A DNA stretch of 64,000 bases from Dysidea avara (GCF_963678975.1 NC_089285.1:9410694-9474693); one strand, 5' to 3'; positions 42,067-55,700 are shown, numbered from the stretch's first letter. Translations and numbers: made by a program. Notes: generated by a model from the sequence alone, not told the origin.

Positions 42067-42533
42067 GTTTGTGGTTACATAGCAATTGTCTACTCACTGG
42101 TTTATGAAATATTTGTAATCTACATAGCCAAGCGTATCCTCTGGCAGAGTATTACATATGCCAATAAGTTTAGGAGATACAGCCCTACAAAGTAGCAGAT
42201 TGATTTGTAAAGAAAGCATGGGCAGAATGAAATTATAGATGCTTACTAAAACAGTTGTAACTTACAAACAGAATAATGTGCAGAGACTACTGTGTTTGCC
42301 ATGAATAGGGGAATAGATTACTGGGTAAGTGTTTCCTTGTATCTCGTTTCTTCACTGCATACAAAGGCGAAGATTGATTGCAGACTATCACTTCAACATT
42401 ACGGAAAGAAATGCCCATATCTCGCATGTCTACAAAATAAAGATCTTCAAACTCCTCTTAATAGGTGAAGTTGATATCCAGGTTTTTTATTGTTAATCCC
42501 TTTCTTCACTAAGATCTTTGGTGACCACTCAAG

Positions 42534-42826
42534 AGGAGGTGGCCACTGTAAGATGGGTCATCTCAGCGGCAAGTGACCAAATATAGACCATACAGCTACA
42601 ACTAATGCGTTGGTCGCCCTGTCGAAAGATGGAACATCTTGGCAGGTAGCCACTGTAAGGTGGAACATCTTAGCGGCAAAGGACCAAATGTATGCTCTGT
42701 ATGGCTGTAACTACTGTGTTGATTCCCCTGTCAAAAGATGGAACATCTTGGCAGGTGGCCACTGTAAGATGAGTCATCTTAGCAGCAAAGGACCAAATGT
42801 ATGCTCTATATGGCTATAACTACTGT
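42534..42826. repeat. ~108-bp tandem repeat, about 2.7 units
   Basis: GATGGAACATCTTGGCAGGT at 42629 and 42738, with CCACTGTAAG...CATCT...GCGGCAA..GACCAAAT in all three units. It ends where the long-TIR element begins. Confidence 0.85.
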
Positions 42827-44477
42827 TAGTCCGTGAGCCAGCCACCCAAATTTGACCGATCGGTACCATTCAAGGTGGCCAATTCTATCATGCATTTCCT
42901 GAAAGATACATGTCCATAGATTGTATATTGGCATGATAGCAATGCTGAATCAGTAGCTTTCCCACTGTACGGCCCCTGTTTATGTTACCATGGCGCAACA
43001 AGGTATCAACTCCTAGACAATTTTAAATTTCACATTTTTGATTATGACTTCAGATCTACATCACATATCTTAATTCTGTTTTTTGCACATGATTACCCTC
43101 AAGAGTTGTCACTTATTTGTATACTCGTTACCATGGCAACCACCACAATTATGCTGCTATTTGTGTATTTATGTTTTTTAGATTAGTATTTAGCTCATGA
43201 GTCACATCAGTACCATTCAAGGTGGCCAATTCTATCATGCATTTCCTGAAAGATACATGTCTATAGATTGTATATCGGCATGATAGCAATGCTGAATCAG
43301 TAGCTTTCCCACTGTACGGCCTCTAGTTTATGGTGCAACAAGATATATCTCCAAGACAATTTTAAATTTCATATTTTTAATTATAACTTTGATCTACACC
43401 ATATATTTTAATTCTGTTTTTTGCACATGATTACTCTCAAGGATTATCACATTTTTGTACACTTGTTACCATGGTAACAGCCACAATTATGCCATTATTT
43501 GTATATTTATGGTTTTTAAATTAGTCAAGTTTAGCCCATGAGTCACAATGGTTGGTTGGCCCATTCAAGGTTCTGTTGGTATCACATAAAATATTTACTC
43601 ATAGACATTAATAATAGGCATGATAACAGCCACTTTCAACACTGATTTGTTCCATGCTGCCTCAACAAAAGTATTTGTTGCTTTTGATTGGCTGCTTAAT
43701 CATGTTGTCATGCTTTCCCATGGAAATGACTGAAGCAGTGGAATCTTTGTGCTGAGATTCACTAAGTACTGGCTAGGTGAGTGGATTAGTGTTTCTAAGT
43801 AGTATATAGTTGGAAGCAAAAGCAAGGGATCAGCACTGATGTTAATTTAATAATACTAAACCCGGCGCTGTGTCATGGCGCCTTTGATGGCTTCGCTCAG
43901 GTGCTGCTACGTATATTAGATGAAGCTTAACTATGTTGATCCCAAGAGTTACTGTCTACCTTTTTATATTCAGAACCCAGATATTATACTTTTTCAGCTG
44001 CTTGTAACAAAGAAACAAGACAAGAATGTAGCGATGTAGCGTAACTGTGTAGCAACATACACCGCTCCGCCTGTAAACAAATTCAATTACAGGTGCTGAT
44101 TAAACCTTTAACTTGTTGAGGTATTAAATGAACCACAGCGTACCTAATACATTATCTATGGTGCTGGTGAACCATACAACAGCTTGTGTCCTCCCCACTG
44201 ATTACATGTCATCATCAGCAACACTGGTACAGTTTAGTGCCAGTATACACAGTACATGCTGGCATTGCTAAAATTTTCGCTTGAGTTCCTTGGCTCGTGG
44301 TAAGCACCTCATACAGGCTTTACTTCCAGTGTTCACCCTCCAGTGCCTAAACTGGTAAAGCAGATAAAAATGAAACTAGCTACTTGTGATTGGTTGACTG
44401 CATATAGCTAGCTGGTAAATTCTCCTTGGATATATAATTATAGTAACAATTGTAAAGTGTAACTCTGAATTCTACAG

Positions 44478-45961
44478 ATGGATTTAGATACATCTAAAAC
44501 CTGCATCATTCACGTTGAAAGTGTTGATCCTGGTAGCAATCTAGTATCTCCAAGAGACTTAGATTCTTGGAACACTCTTCTAAGGGCTGCTAGACTTAGA
44601 CAACATACATCACTGCTAGATCTTGCTGCAACTTTATCTGAGGGAGAAGTACCAATTGTGTTTTATCACAGAAAATGTCGGCAGATGAAGCGTGATTTAG
44701 AGGAACTAATGTATAAAAGTGATAGCGCCATTCTACAGCCAAAACGACAATCTGCTAGAGGAAAAGCCTTGTCTTCTAGAATATTGGATAAAAGTTGTAT
44801 ATTTTGTCCACCAGATAAATCAACCATATATGTGAAGGGTACTAGAACCAGGGAACTTTGGTGCAGTGTGTTGAACTGCAAGCAGATGCAAGAATACGTG
44901 AAGTGGCAAGAAAACGCAATGATGCAAAGGTCTTAGCTCTTACCTCAAGAGATCTTGTTGCAGCAGAAGCATGGTATCATAAATCTTGCTACAGGCTTTA
45001 TACCAGCGTGAAAGGTACTGATGAAAATAATAGCACTTTTCTGCAGTACAATCTGCAGGATTCTAAGTACAAGGTAGCTGAAAGGGAAGCGTATGGATGT
45101 GTGACACAGTATGTTCAATGTGAACTGTTTCAAACTCCTAAAGTTGTGAAGTTCACACAATTAACAAGTATGTTAAAGGAGCACATGTTGTCACTTGGAG
45201 TAGAAATACAAGAATGCACTAAGAAACACCTTCGAAGAAAATTGGAAACAGATTTTGGGAACATGTTGCACATAGTATCTGAGTCTGTTTGCAAAGCCAT
45301 TATAGGAGTCCATAGTTTTACTGGATGTGATTCAGTCAGCACTTTTGCTGGACGTGGGAAGCTGAATGCATTGAAACTGATGATAGGAGATGCTGAGCTA
45401 CAGGAAACATTTGGTGGTCTTGGAAGAGAATGGATTGTACCAAGCCATCTTATTGATAAGCTAGAGACATTCACTTGCCAATTATATTTGTCAAAAACAT
45501 CAGCAACTAAGGTTGATGATCTGCGCTATGGGCTCTTTGCAGCAAAAAAGGGTAATGTTGAACCTCATCATCTTCCACCCTGCAGTAATTCTTTGAAGAA
45601 GCATATTTTCCGTGCCAACTATCAGACAGCAATTTGGAGAAGATGTCTTATACCAAAGCCAGAAGTACCACTGCCCAATGGTCATGGTTGGAAGCTGGAG
45701 ACCTTGAGAGGTCAATGCACTCTTACAATTGATTGGATGGATATTGGTACAGCTCCAGAGTCAGTTATGGCACTCCTGGCATGTAACTGTGCTAAGTCAT
45801 GCACAGCACCAAAGTGTAGCTGTGTTGTCAATGGACTAAAATGCTCAGAACTTTGCAGACTGTCATCTTGTGAGAATCAGCCTACAGAAGATGTTCCTCA
45901 AGGAGGACAGTTAGATGCCATCAATAATACAGATAGTGATGATGATGATTATGATGACTAA
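44478..45961 (+). pseudogene. CXC-domain protein of a repeat-like animal family, internally deleted
   Basis: ATG 44478 opens a frame with Cys pairs (DKSCIFCPPDKSTIYVKGTR, TREL). A single frame change near 44857 leads to VQCVELQADARIREVA, TSRDLVAAEAWYHKSCYRLY, TKKHLRRKLETDFGNMLHIV, then abruptly GVHSFTGCDSVSTFAGRGKL, ETFGGLGREW, FTCQLYLSK, RANYQTAIWRR, NGHGWKLE and a C-terminal CXC (tesmin/TSO1-like) cluster CNCAKSCTAPKCSCVVNGLK with further Cys, ending in an acidic tail (SDDDDYDD). I know this order from a large uncharacterised family multiplied in cnidarian and sponge genomes, whose members are longer: a middle region of several hundred residues seems missing between HIV and SES (about 45270). 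CXC domains bind DNA, which fits a mobile-element protein recognising the TIRs. Dead copy: one frameshift plus the deletion. Confidence 0.72.
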
Positions 45962-45990
45962 ACACTACTTTTATTAGCAAATTACGGTGG

Positions 45991-46082
45991 CTATAACACT
46001 ATTGCATTAAATATACAGTTTACTTAAACTTCCTATCTATAACACTATTGCATTAAATATACAGTTTACTTAAACTTCCTAT
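45991..46082. repeat. 46-bp tandem duplication
   Basis: CTATAACACTATTGCATTAA and the 26 bp that follow are repeated exactly once, 30 bp after the stop codon of the CXC gene. Confidence 0.92.
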
Positions 46083-47745
46083 CTCTGAACAGTAACCAGA
46101 CATTAGAAATCTATAATCTGGCTTCTTTTGTTTCATCACAAATAAACATTCACATGTATAATATTATAGTTAAACCATAACCAAGATGTCCAATGAAACA
46201 CATGGAAGAATTTTAAACCGTGATGACTCCAATCCTTGTCTGGTTACAGAACAAAGCACTTTTGGCAGCTGGCATCATATTTTCAAGGGCTTTCTAATTT
46301 GAAATTCATAGTATACACACCTTCTTCAAAAAATGCAAGGTGGAATTGGTTCCTTGAATGGTATCTATCGGTTAAATTTGGATGGTCAGCTTACAGTCTA
46401 ATGGTCTGAGTGTAACAACATAATTATTTTATAAATAGTAAATTTATTGTCATCACAATCTGAGCTATTATACACAGCAATGCTACGCTTTCTAAATTGC
46501 ACAATAACCATAACATAGCTTTCTTTCAGGTGCTACGGATTTTCAACCATCATGAAGATTTTCATTAACTGCAATATTATTACAAAATTTAGAAGTACAG
46601 TATATAACTAGATACAATAGATCTAAAAACCATTTATAGCGACATGATTGTGGTTGTTACCATGGTAACAAGTGTACAAAAATGTGATAATCCTTGAGAG
46701 TAATCATGTGCAAAAAACAGAATTAAAATATATGGTGTAAATCAAAAGTTATAATCAAAAATATGAAATTTAAATTGTCTTGGAGATATATCTTGTTGCA
46801 CCATAAACTAGATGCCGTACAGTGGGAAAGCTACTGATTCAGCATTGCTATCATGCTGATATACAATCTATAGACATGTATCTTTCAGGAAATGCATGAT
46901 AGAATTGGCCACCTTGAATGGTACTGATGTGACTCATGAGCTAAATACTAATCTAAAAAACATAAATACACAAATAGCAGCATAATTGTGGTGATTGCCA
47001 TGGTAACGAGTATACAAATAAGTGACAACTCTTGAGGGTAATCATGTGCAAAAAACAAAATTAAGATATGTGATGTAGATCTGAAGTTGTAATCAAAAAT
47101 GTGAAATTTAAAATAGTCTAGGAGTTGATACCTTGTTGTGCCATGGTAACATAAACAGGGGCCGTACAGTGGGAAAGCTACTGATTCAGCATTGCTATCA
47201 TGCCAATATACAATCTATGGACATGTATCTTTCAGGAAATGCATGATAGAATCGGCCACCTTGAATGGTACCGACTGACCCCATTGGCTCACGGACTATG
47301 TGTTGTCAGAACTAAAATACATTGATAGATGATGCACAAATGGCTTAATCTAGGCTTTTACGAAAGTTTAAGGCTTAGGTTCTTACCCCCGTAGTACAAA
47401 CTCTCTAAAGCACTGGATATGGTTCGCTAGTAGTTGTGGCGTCTTTTTTCACAGATCAGTGTGGTCTATGCGAGACTAGTTGTGACACATTATATCTCAC
47501 CATTTATTGAATTCCCTGGGCAAGTACTTGTTCTCTGCAGTATAGTATCGTCCATCTTATCCACACCACCGAATATTTCATGGTAGTCACGTGCAGACGT
47601 ATATCGTGCCCAGCGCAAAATCACGATTCACTTTGCACACCTCATAACAGATTGCAGCATTAGCTATATAGCTAAATATGTGAAATAGTGAGCAATTGTG
47701 TCATATAGCTACTGGTTTATTCACAGTCCCTATTTGCTGCCATGG

Positions 47746-48953
47746 ATGGTGAAGAAGGCAACTGTTCTCATTATGAACAAAGAAGTACCCCCACATTTCA
47801 AAGAAAGACGAGAGGAAAATCGGTTGATGAGAAATTCTCGTGCAAGACATCTTCGTAAAATGAAGCTGAAAAAGCAAATGGAAACTTCCCTGGCAAAATT
47901 ACATGAGGAAAATGCTGATCTTAGGCATCCACTCAAAAATAAATGGATAAGACAAAGAGTCAAATTGTTACCTAGAATTGCATGTCAAGAACCTTTTGGG
48001 AGCGTTGGAGGTGGAAAGTAGAAAAGAGGAAAGATGAATTCATACGCAGCAGAAAATTTGGTAGTAGGCCATTGAGTGACAAATTCAGCCATGATATTCA
48101 TGAAATCGATCCACTCTTACTGACCAATCCAAGTGGAAGGCAGGAAAACCACTACCTTGGTCGTGATAGCTTTGGTATTGTGATACTAAAAATGTACCAA
48201 GGTATTTATGCTGCTGTAAAGGAAATGCATATCAAGACTGCGGTACAAGATATTATAAAAAATGAAGCCACAATGCTGGCATGCTCATGTCATCCATTTC
48301 TGCCCTTTTTGTTAGGAGTATGTACATCAACAGAACCTTTTAAGGTAGTCGTGCAGTTTCATGGCCTATTTGGTAGTGAGCTTCCATACTCAACCACATT
48401 GAAGCGAAAGTTAGATCAACGTCATCTTGGCTTGAGTGATGCTGACTGGATCAGTACTTGTGCACAAATGTTGGAAGCATTTGATTATTTGCACAACACA
48501 GTTGAGATTATTCATAATGATGCAACTGGTACCAATGTGCTACTGGACAGTCCAACAGCACTTCCATTGGAATCCTCATCACCTGTGTGCCAGGCTGGAA
48601 CATGAAGGTATCAAATACTTGTAAATGACTTCGGGAAAGCAACCAAGGCAAAACTGGGTAATTTTCTTTATTTAAGTGCACGTGAACAAGTTGAATTTCA
48701 GCAAAAATTTCCCCAAATTGCTCCAGAAGTTGTGGAGGGTGGAAAAAGGCAGTCGACATTTATTGACATGTACTCTGTTGGAGGAATACTGTACCGAATT
48801 GCCAAGAGTGACTGCATTTCGAGTGACTGCATTTCGAGTGACTGCATTTCTTGCAACTCATCAAAAAAAGCACTTCTATCAGTTGCAGAAAAATGCCGAA
48901 ATGTGCAATATTTAAAGCGATTAACTGCAACAGTTACAAGACAGTGTAATTGA
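47746..48953 (+). pseudogene. Zipper-like N terminus plus protein kinase-like domain
   Basis: First part (47746-48010): EENRLMRNSRARHLRKMKLK then KKQMETSLAKLHEENADLR, a basic stretch followed by heptads, bZIP-like. A frame change near 47980 leads to a kinase domain: glycine loop LGRDSFGIV, AAVKEM with the ATP-binding Lys, EATML with the alpha-C Glu, FLLGVCTSTEP, AFDYLHNTVEIIHNDATGTN (catalytic loop, HNDATGTN instead of HRDLKxxN), TGA 48603-48605, then NDFGKATKAKL (DFG), KFPQIAPEVVEGG (APE) and MYSVGGILY. The family is common in sponges and cnidarians with this coiled-coil plus kinase order. SDCIS is repeated three times in frame at 48808-48853 (15-bp units). One frameshift and one stop; otherwise the whole domain is present. 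Confidence 0.78.
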
Positions 48954-49837
48954 CTCAGCAGAGTATGTTCTAGATATTATTTTTAAGTGTAATTCATTAT
49001 TTGTAAGCATTGACAAGACTGACTGATAAAGATTAAGTGTTTTATTCAAAATGCATGGGGAACCTAGAGTCTATACAACTCTTCTTTTAGCCTATTTAGC
49101 AAAATTGAGATGTACTCAATTTCTTTAGCCTAATTTGAAACAGTAATGTTTTATCATCTTTTCAGCTTTCGTCAACATTCCACAGGTTATTGAATGGTTT
49201 AGCAATATGTGGATAGATTCAACAAGGAGCATGTGATGTGCTAAGTATTGAACTGGGAGTTAACATGACAGGAATTGAATAGTATAAAAGCCAGGCACGA
49301 TATTCAGATGCCTTCCAGTAACTTCGGTGATGCTGAATACTTTTTGGTACTCGACTGATGTTGATTAGTGGTCTAATTTGGAGCAGTTGTGCTGATTACT
49401 ACGACTGAACCGATGCCCAAGATCATGGTAAAACCCTTTACGGTTAAACAACGCCTTTAGCTGATCAATGATAGGTAACTCTATAAAGAATGCTAATTGT
49501 TGGCCTGCTTAATCTTGCTGACAAGAAATATTTTGACATTTAGTGGACTTCACTGATAAGGCCATACAACACCTAGAACAATAATGGTGTTTCTTTTGTG
49601 GATGTTGAAGAAACTTGAAAAACTGTTTGAATTTGTGTAATGACTGAAGTAAAGGATTAGGAATTAGACAGTGAAGATCTATTAACGAAAGTAAATCATT
49701 AATTTAAAAGCATGCTAATTGCTTTAGAAATTCTTGCATTGGGATATATCAGTGTGTCCTCTTCTGGTGTTAAGTTTTCATTGCCAAAGTCAATGTCATT
49801 GCCCAGTTCTAAATCAATTCCAAATGCTAGATCTTCA
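48954..49837. other. No gene seen
   Basis: AT-rich; no exon or recognisable repeat. Confidence 0.4.
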
Positions 49838-51720
49838 TTTTAGTCATCATCATTTGCATCTTCATTGCTTGTGTCATCATCAGATGCAGGTATTTCCACA
49901 TTCTCAGAGTAATCATTATAGTCTTCATACAAGTTCTCAAAATCAGTGCTCGATCCTTGTTCTTCAGGTCTGATGGATATGCAATATTGAACGCATAGTA
50001 GCAAGCTATCAGTGCAGCTATTCCTTTCATTATAGAATCAACTCTTGTAATTTCTTCCTTTTCGACAATAAGTAACCACTCCCGGGTTCTTGGAGAACCT
50101 GCCTGAAAAATGTATGGCTCTGAAGTATCAACTCTTTCTATTTTGTCATCTGGATCATCACCATCCTATAATGAGAACAACCACAATGCTAAACAATAGT
50201 TACAATGCACAAAGAAACCTCTAATTATGTTTGGTTACTTAACTATTGTACAACCTACTTTATTTGCACCAATTTAAAAATCCACACCTTATTTAACACT
50301 TGCAAGCTTGTAAACTTCACTCACACACTCATTAAAAGTTTACATACCTCTAGCACAACTAAAATTTCTTCTGACTGTTTGGATCTTGCTGTTAACTAAT
50401 CTCCTTAAAAGTAGCAAAATGATGGATGCATTTGGATCTGTAAAAAAAAACAAATTGAACAAGTTGTCGTTACTATGCACATTGCCTCACCATTGCAAAG
50501 GTCCGGAGTAGACTTGCCACCCAACTCTGACATCACTGGTATAAGGTCTTTGTAAGTTTTCCTATTAGCTAGGGCTTCCAATTTTGCTTTGTAAAAATTT
50601 TTTGGTGCTTAAATCTGCCACTTCTCTTCAACCACTATTTTAGGATCTTCGATCCCTGTGATCATTGAAAACTCAACCATCAGCTATAGTATATTTGGAT
50701 GTATTGAGTAAGAATAATAGCTACATGACATGCAAACTACTATTTCAAACTCTTTGAGGGGTGGAAACTTTGACAAAATTTCTTTGATTGAAGGTTTGTC
50801 ATCAAGAATCCATGCATGTCGATTTGCTGAGGTTAGCTGCATCAAGGAAATAATTCCATCTTTACATTTACATTTCTTTTCAAGTTGTTTATGCAGTTGT
50901 TCTAAATGCCAAGTATAGTTGTCCAATGAATACTTTTGTGCTGCTAAAGATGGGGTAGCTGCATGATTGGCTAAGGACTTTTCTTTCTTCAGCTTTTTTG
51001 GCGGGGTGGTAAAAGTCATGCCAGAATTATAACACCTGGGCTTGCGTCTAATATTTTTAAAGCGATTTTGTAATCCTTCAGTCCAAGATCCCTAATGTAA
51101 CAATAAAGTATGATAGAATTGAAAGAAATAGCTACCATGCAGTAACTCACATATCCACACCCAAGTGTGTCTCCCTTTCCTTTCAAAACATGCTTAAAAA
51201 TTTTCTTGCAACTTCTTCGTATTGTTCTAGAGTAGGGTATTTGCAATGTCCCAACATTTTTGCTACTGTCATCTGGATTATTTCTGTCCTGGCAGATTTA
51301 GTCATGTTTCCGGAATGCAGTGTGGCCATTGTTCGCTCGGAAAATTGTGTTCACAGCAAAAATAGTGTTCCAATACTACATATTCTAACCCCGTCTTTAT
51401 TCAGTATTGGAACAACTATTTTTAAAAACTCCTTATAACGAGACAAAACGAACGTCAAATCTATAAATGACTCTAATGTTATTCACTATTGGGGGCTGTG
51501 ATCTGTTATTGTTTGAGCCAAGGTAGAATATTTGGACCATTAGTTCCAACACCTAAACATAGATGGAATAAATACAGTCAGTATTTGTGTATGAATTATG
51601 CTGTGGTTGGAACAACAATATCTTCTTCCCAACCCAACATAATGCCAGGCACAGTAGATTTGATGTTGCTGTCTTCACAATTAGCAGCTGAAGCAGTATT
51701 TTCCTGCATATCATAAACAT
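49838..51720 (-). pseudogene. Exons of an uncharacterised repeat-like family
   Basis: Right to left on the minus strand: 51712-51600 (MQENTASAANCEDSN, VPGIMLGWEEDIVVP), then MITE copy 3 inserted at 51594-51352, then about 51290-51145 (IPTLEQYEEVARKFLSMF), 51100-51030 (LKDYKIALKILDASPGVIIL), 51020-50500 (SLDNYTWHLEQLHKQLEKKC, LTSANRHAWILDDKPSIKEI, LSKFPPLKEFEIVV, AKLEALANRKTYKDLIPVMS) and 50170-49838 (YIFQAGSPRTREWLLIVE, IAALIACYYAFNIAYPSD, then an acidic tail in a shifted frame, SDDDTSNEDANDDD). The RxxWIxxxxPSIxEILxxFPPLKE signature is one I recall from a family multiplied in early-branching animals; function unknown. Several frame changes and stops. Confidence 0.5.
51352..51594 (-). mobile_element. 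MITE family X, copy 3
   Basis: Inverted copy of 5342-5579/30882-31101, starting AAAAATAGTGTTCCAATACT. It lies within the minus-strand gene remnant 49838-51720. Confidence 0.82.
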
Positions 51721-52261
51721 ATATTAGTGGTATTTATTATTATAGAGAACATAAGTACTATTTAGCTATATAAACTAGCTGAAACATTTTATCAATGCAC
51801 TTTACAGCATACTGTAGCTGACCTACTCTATAACTATGTACAGTATATAGCTACCTTGAAATGGTCAGCATTGCTGTAGGTGACAGCTTTGTCCTCAGGC
51901 GTCTTAGTCTCTAGGTGTTCTTCCAATACCTGCATGCATACATGCATGTACAATAGCAAACAATCATAGTTATATTATATAGCTATATGCTTGCATGCGT
52001 ACACATATCATATGACTACGGTAGGTGTACCTACATTGTCATTAGAAAACGAATCGGAGTCTTGCTGTGGATATGGTGTGGAGAAACTGCAATGTGAACC
52101 TGGTGAAGAGGTTGTAAAAAGTGCTGTAACAATTTCTGTCTTATACCTTCCTAGTCTGAAATGTCAGAATTCATCGGTTTGCATCAAGTTTTTAGGATTT
52201 TGAAGTTATTGCATCTTTTGTAAATTGTAGCATTAGCATGGATAGTACACATTAAAGGAAA

Positions 52262-52625
52262 AGGGCTGAAGGAATGACAAATTTGGATGACCGGTGAAGA
52301 ATGACAAATTTGGATGACCGGTGAGGAATGACAAATTTGGATGTACTGGGGAGGAATGACAAATTTGGATGACCAGCAAGGAATGACAAATTCAAATTTG
52401 GATGACCAGCGAGGAATGACAAATTTGGATGACCAGCGAGGAATGACGAATTTGGATGACCAGCGAGGAATAACAAATTTGGATGACCAGTGAGGAATAA
52501 CAAATTTGGATGACCAATGACCAATAATACAAATTTAAATTTAGATGACTTGAGGAATTCCAGGAATTGCAAATTTGAGTAATCGCTAATCAGTGAGGAA
52601 TAAAAAATTGGATAAACCAGTGAGG
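52262..52625. repeat. ~27-bp minisatellite
   Basis: About twelve units of GGAATGACAAATTTGGATGA plus CCAGCGA with small variations; an apparent minus-strand frame with repeated AGHPNLSFL is only its translation. Confidence 0.95.
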
Positions 52626-52738
52626 AGTGAGGAATTATACTGCAATTAGAATGGATTCTTTCAAAACAAGTAGCTACAATATAACAATTATCCTAACAGC
52701 TATAAAGTGTGCATACGGAATATACATTTTGTTTTTAG

Positions 52739-55700
52739 TCATTGACAACTGTCTAGTGTACCATATGCATTCTTGAGGTGTTCTATTGTGGCCTTTCGTA
52801 GTCGGTTTGTATTAGTCAACTTAAAGTCAAACAAAATTACCGAGAACTTGGGCACTGTATCAGTCCAGTCAACAACTGTCCTGCCTTCTTTCTTACGTGC
52901 TAACTTCCAAGGCCTTGTGTAGCTACCCTCTAGCCAAATGATATTCAAATTGTCACCACAGACATCAGTGACTCTTGCCACAAGGGGACGCTGCCCACAG
53001 TTCAATACATTGAATGCAGCTAGATGCCCAGCTTCTATCAGGCTGATGTTTTCCACGGTGATTACATTTCTTGTGGTTGCATTTGGCTGTCTGTATGTTC
53101 CTGTATATACCTATATGGAATAATTACATTGTAACCAATAACAAAATGTATTATACAGTTGTATACAGTTTTTAATGTTAATGTATCCTTGTACCTGGAT
53201 CCAGGTACCTAAAAAACAATTATACATCTGACTAAAGTATAAACATTGCTTTCTGAACAAAATTAGTTTAAAATAAAAAAATATGGCCTATGCAGTAGAT
53301 AATCATCCACTTGTACTATAACGCAGCAGCTTAGCATCTATACCAACAATCATAACACTGTCTGTAGTAGATAAAAAACTATATACATGTGCATAGCTGG
53401 TATCAAATATGTTTTGAGCTGATTGGTAACATTAATTGTAGCAACATACAGCAGAATACACACTAAGGTGTTGCTACCTCAACTGCGACCCTCTCCTCAT
53501 CAAGCATCTCTTCAAGCATACGAGCTCCTTCCATATTTTCATCACCTAAGTTACCTTCACTCCTTTCGACCCTCCTACGGTCAGATGCAGCCTTAATAGT
53601 TGACAATGGCCAGTTGTTGTCAGCAGATACTGTTGCAAGATTAGGCAGTGCCGATTCTAGAAACTCCTCCCAGTGATCCCATGCAGCACATGATATCCAA
53701 GGCTTAAATTGCGGAATGCTCCTCCTGAGTCGTTCTGGTTCTACCTTGTCCATAGAAGGCACTATCAGTTGAGGAACACCATTTGGAATGCTCTACATAA
53801 ACAATGGTAAAATACAATTAATGTATAATAGCTGTATACTTGAATTTGTACGTTACACCTTGTATGAGCTTTGTGTACTGAATATGCATGCAGGTACTGA
53901 TATGTTCACCACTGCAAGAAACTATTATACTTAGCATAGGGAAATGCATTTTAAAAAGTCTACCTGTATCAAGGCAATAGCAATTCACGTCCCTTTCTAA
54001 TCCGATGCTTCACAATACTTCTGTATAATCTGACACAACCACTAGCACTTCTTACATTATGTACATACATATGTATATATCTACCATTTCCTCAGTATCA
54101 CATTTTTGCTGTACAATAATACCATTATGACTATTAAGGCTATACAGCACACAATTAACCGTACGTGTCTTATATACATGTATATGCGTGTAGTGTGTGT
54201 GTTGTGTGTGTGCGTGTGTGTGTGTGCAGTGTGAATATATGGTGTATAGAAAACTACCTTCAAAACAATTGTTGCTTTGTCTTCAGAGCACCAGGGATCT
54301 GACGTCCAATTTCTGTAGTACATTGTGCATTTACTTTTGGTCATTAAGTACAAACTTGAAGCAGTGGGGATCTCGATGGCCATGGAGCTCATTTAATTGT
54401 GGCAATATCCAACTCTTGACATCATGCATAGCTAAAAAGAATGTTGAAGGGTTAAGATCCATGCAGTTCCTTGTTGCCTCCAAAAGATCTGTACAAGTAA
54501 AAGTACACTGTAGCTAGCATACTGTAGATCACAATAAGATTTCTTGATCATGATTTTTACTTATTGCATCAATAGAGCGGCTATTCCCATGCATGTACAG
54601 TACAGTACATTCGTATGTGGTTGTATGTGCATGTCATACACACATTATGTCACCTACCAGGGATACTTTCTGCCCCAGTCTTTCGCAATTGTGAGGCTAT
54701 CCGTGAAAAGAACTGGTCAACATCTTCGAGGGTATGGCCAACCGGAAGGAAATTGATTGAGACCTGGAAAAGGAAACCACCAGTCAAGTGCATTGTCAAA
54801 ACAAAACTTACTGTATGTATATATACGTATTAGTAGCCAAATTTTGTATACAGTGTAAGGGTGGTGTAAATGGAGGGTAGGAGCAATCTCCCGTTCTTTG
54901 TTGTGTAACGATCAAAGCACTCTAATAAAGTAGCAGTCAATTATCCTAACAGAACAGTCACGCATTTTATGTAGCTAGGGCCCCTACTCTTTGACCTGCT
55001 CAACACCCTTGATACACTGTTACAGTACATAAAATAGCGTTTAGTGCTGCACTTTATTCATGCGAAACTACATACTTTATCACACAGCCACAGTTTGATG
55101 GATTACTATACATGGATCAATTGTTTGTATAGATCAATATACACACTTATAATTTTGGTATTTGCAATGACAGTATTGAAGGATAACTAACCTTTCGAAA
55201 AATTCTACTCTCCACCAAAAAAGCACAGAAACCTAACACATAGCAATTCTTGTTCTGATTCCCAGCATTATCTAATTGCAGGTATAGAACCTCTAGTAGT
55301 TGTTCTGTGAAGTCAAGCAGCACATGTAGTAATGCATAAATGGTGATATTAGCATCTTGAGGCCACTGGCAAATATCATAGATCGCATATGCCTTCTTCC
55401 CTCTTGGAGATCTTGTGTGTGCTAAGACCCCTGTACAATGTGTCTGAAGTCTGAATGTCGTCTGGAGTGCTTTGGGGAAATATTTGGGATGTTAGTTTTG
55501 TTCTGATCCATACCTGCGTAGAAATCCAATCAGCATACCATATATATGTATTGTAGTACTGATTCTAGCTAGCATATATACGTATTGTAGTACTGATTCT
55601 AGCTAGCAATACCAATCATTTATTTTAAGGATACAGGGATACTGCATGATGTACATACTGTTTGCATACAGGATACTACACACTTCAAAAGTATGAAATT

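Larger units (their letters stand above)
42829..47296. mobile_element. 4.47-kb element with ~700-bp duplicated TIRs
   Basis: GTCCGTGAGCCA at 42829 and TGGCTCACGGAC ending at 47296 are exact inverted repeats flanked by TA (42827-42828, 47297-47298). Each arm is about 700 bp and made of two direct ~347-bp subunits (left starts near 42863 and 43210), both with TACCATTCAAGGTGGCCAAT, CCCACTGTACGGCC and GTTACCATGG. The right arm (about 46620-47296) mirrors this. A third, partial end copy lies at 46340-46400 (TTGAATGGTATCTATCGG). The only gene inside is 44478-45961. TA duplication suggests a Tc1/mariner-type or other TA-targeting mechanism, but the gene is not a mariner transposase. Confidence 0.8.

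Noticed and set aside
52252..52572. 106-codon minus-strand frame with repeated AGHPNLSFL
   Set aside because: It is the translation of a 27-bp minisatellite whose unit length is a multiple of three, so it stays open without being a gene.
54197..54517. Plus-strand frame rich in Cys/Val (MCCVCACVCVQ)
   Set aside because: Its start is a (GTGT)n simple repeat and the rest is antisense to an exon of gene B.
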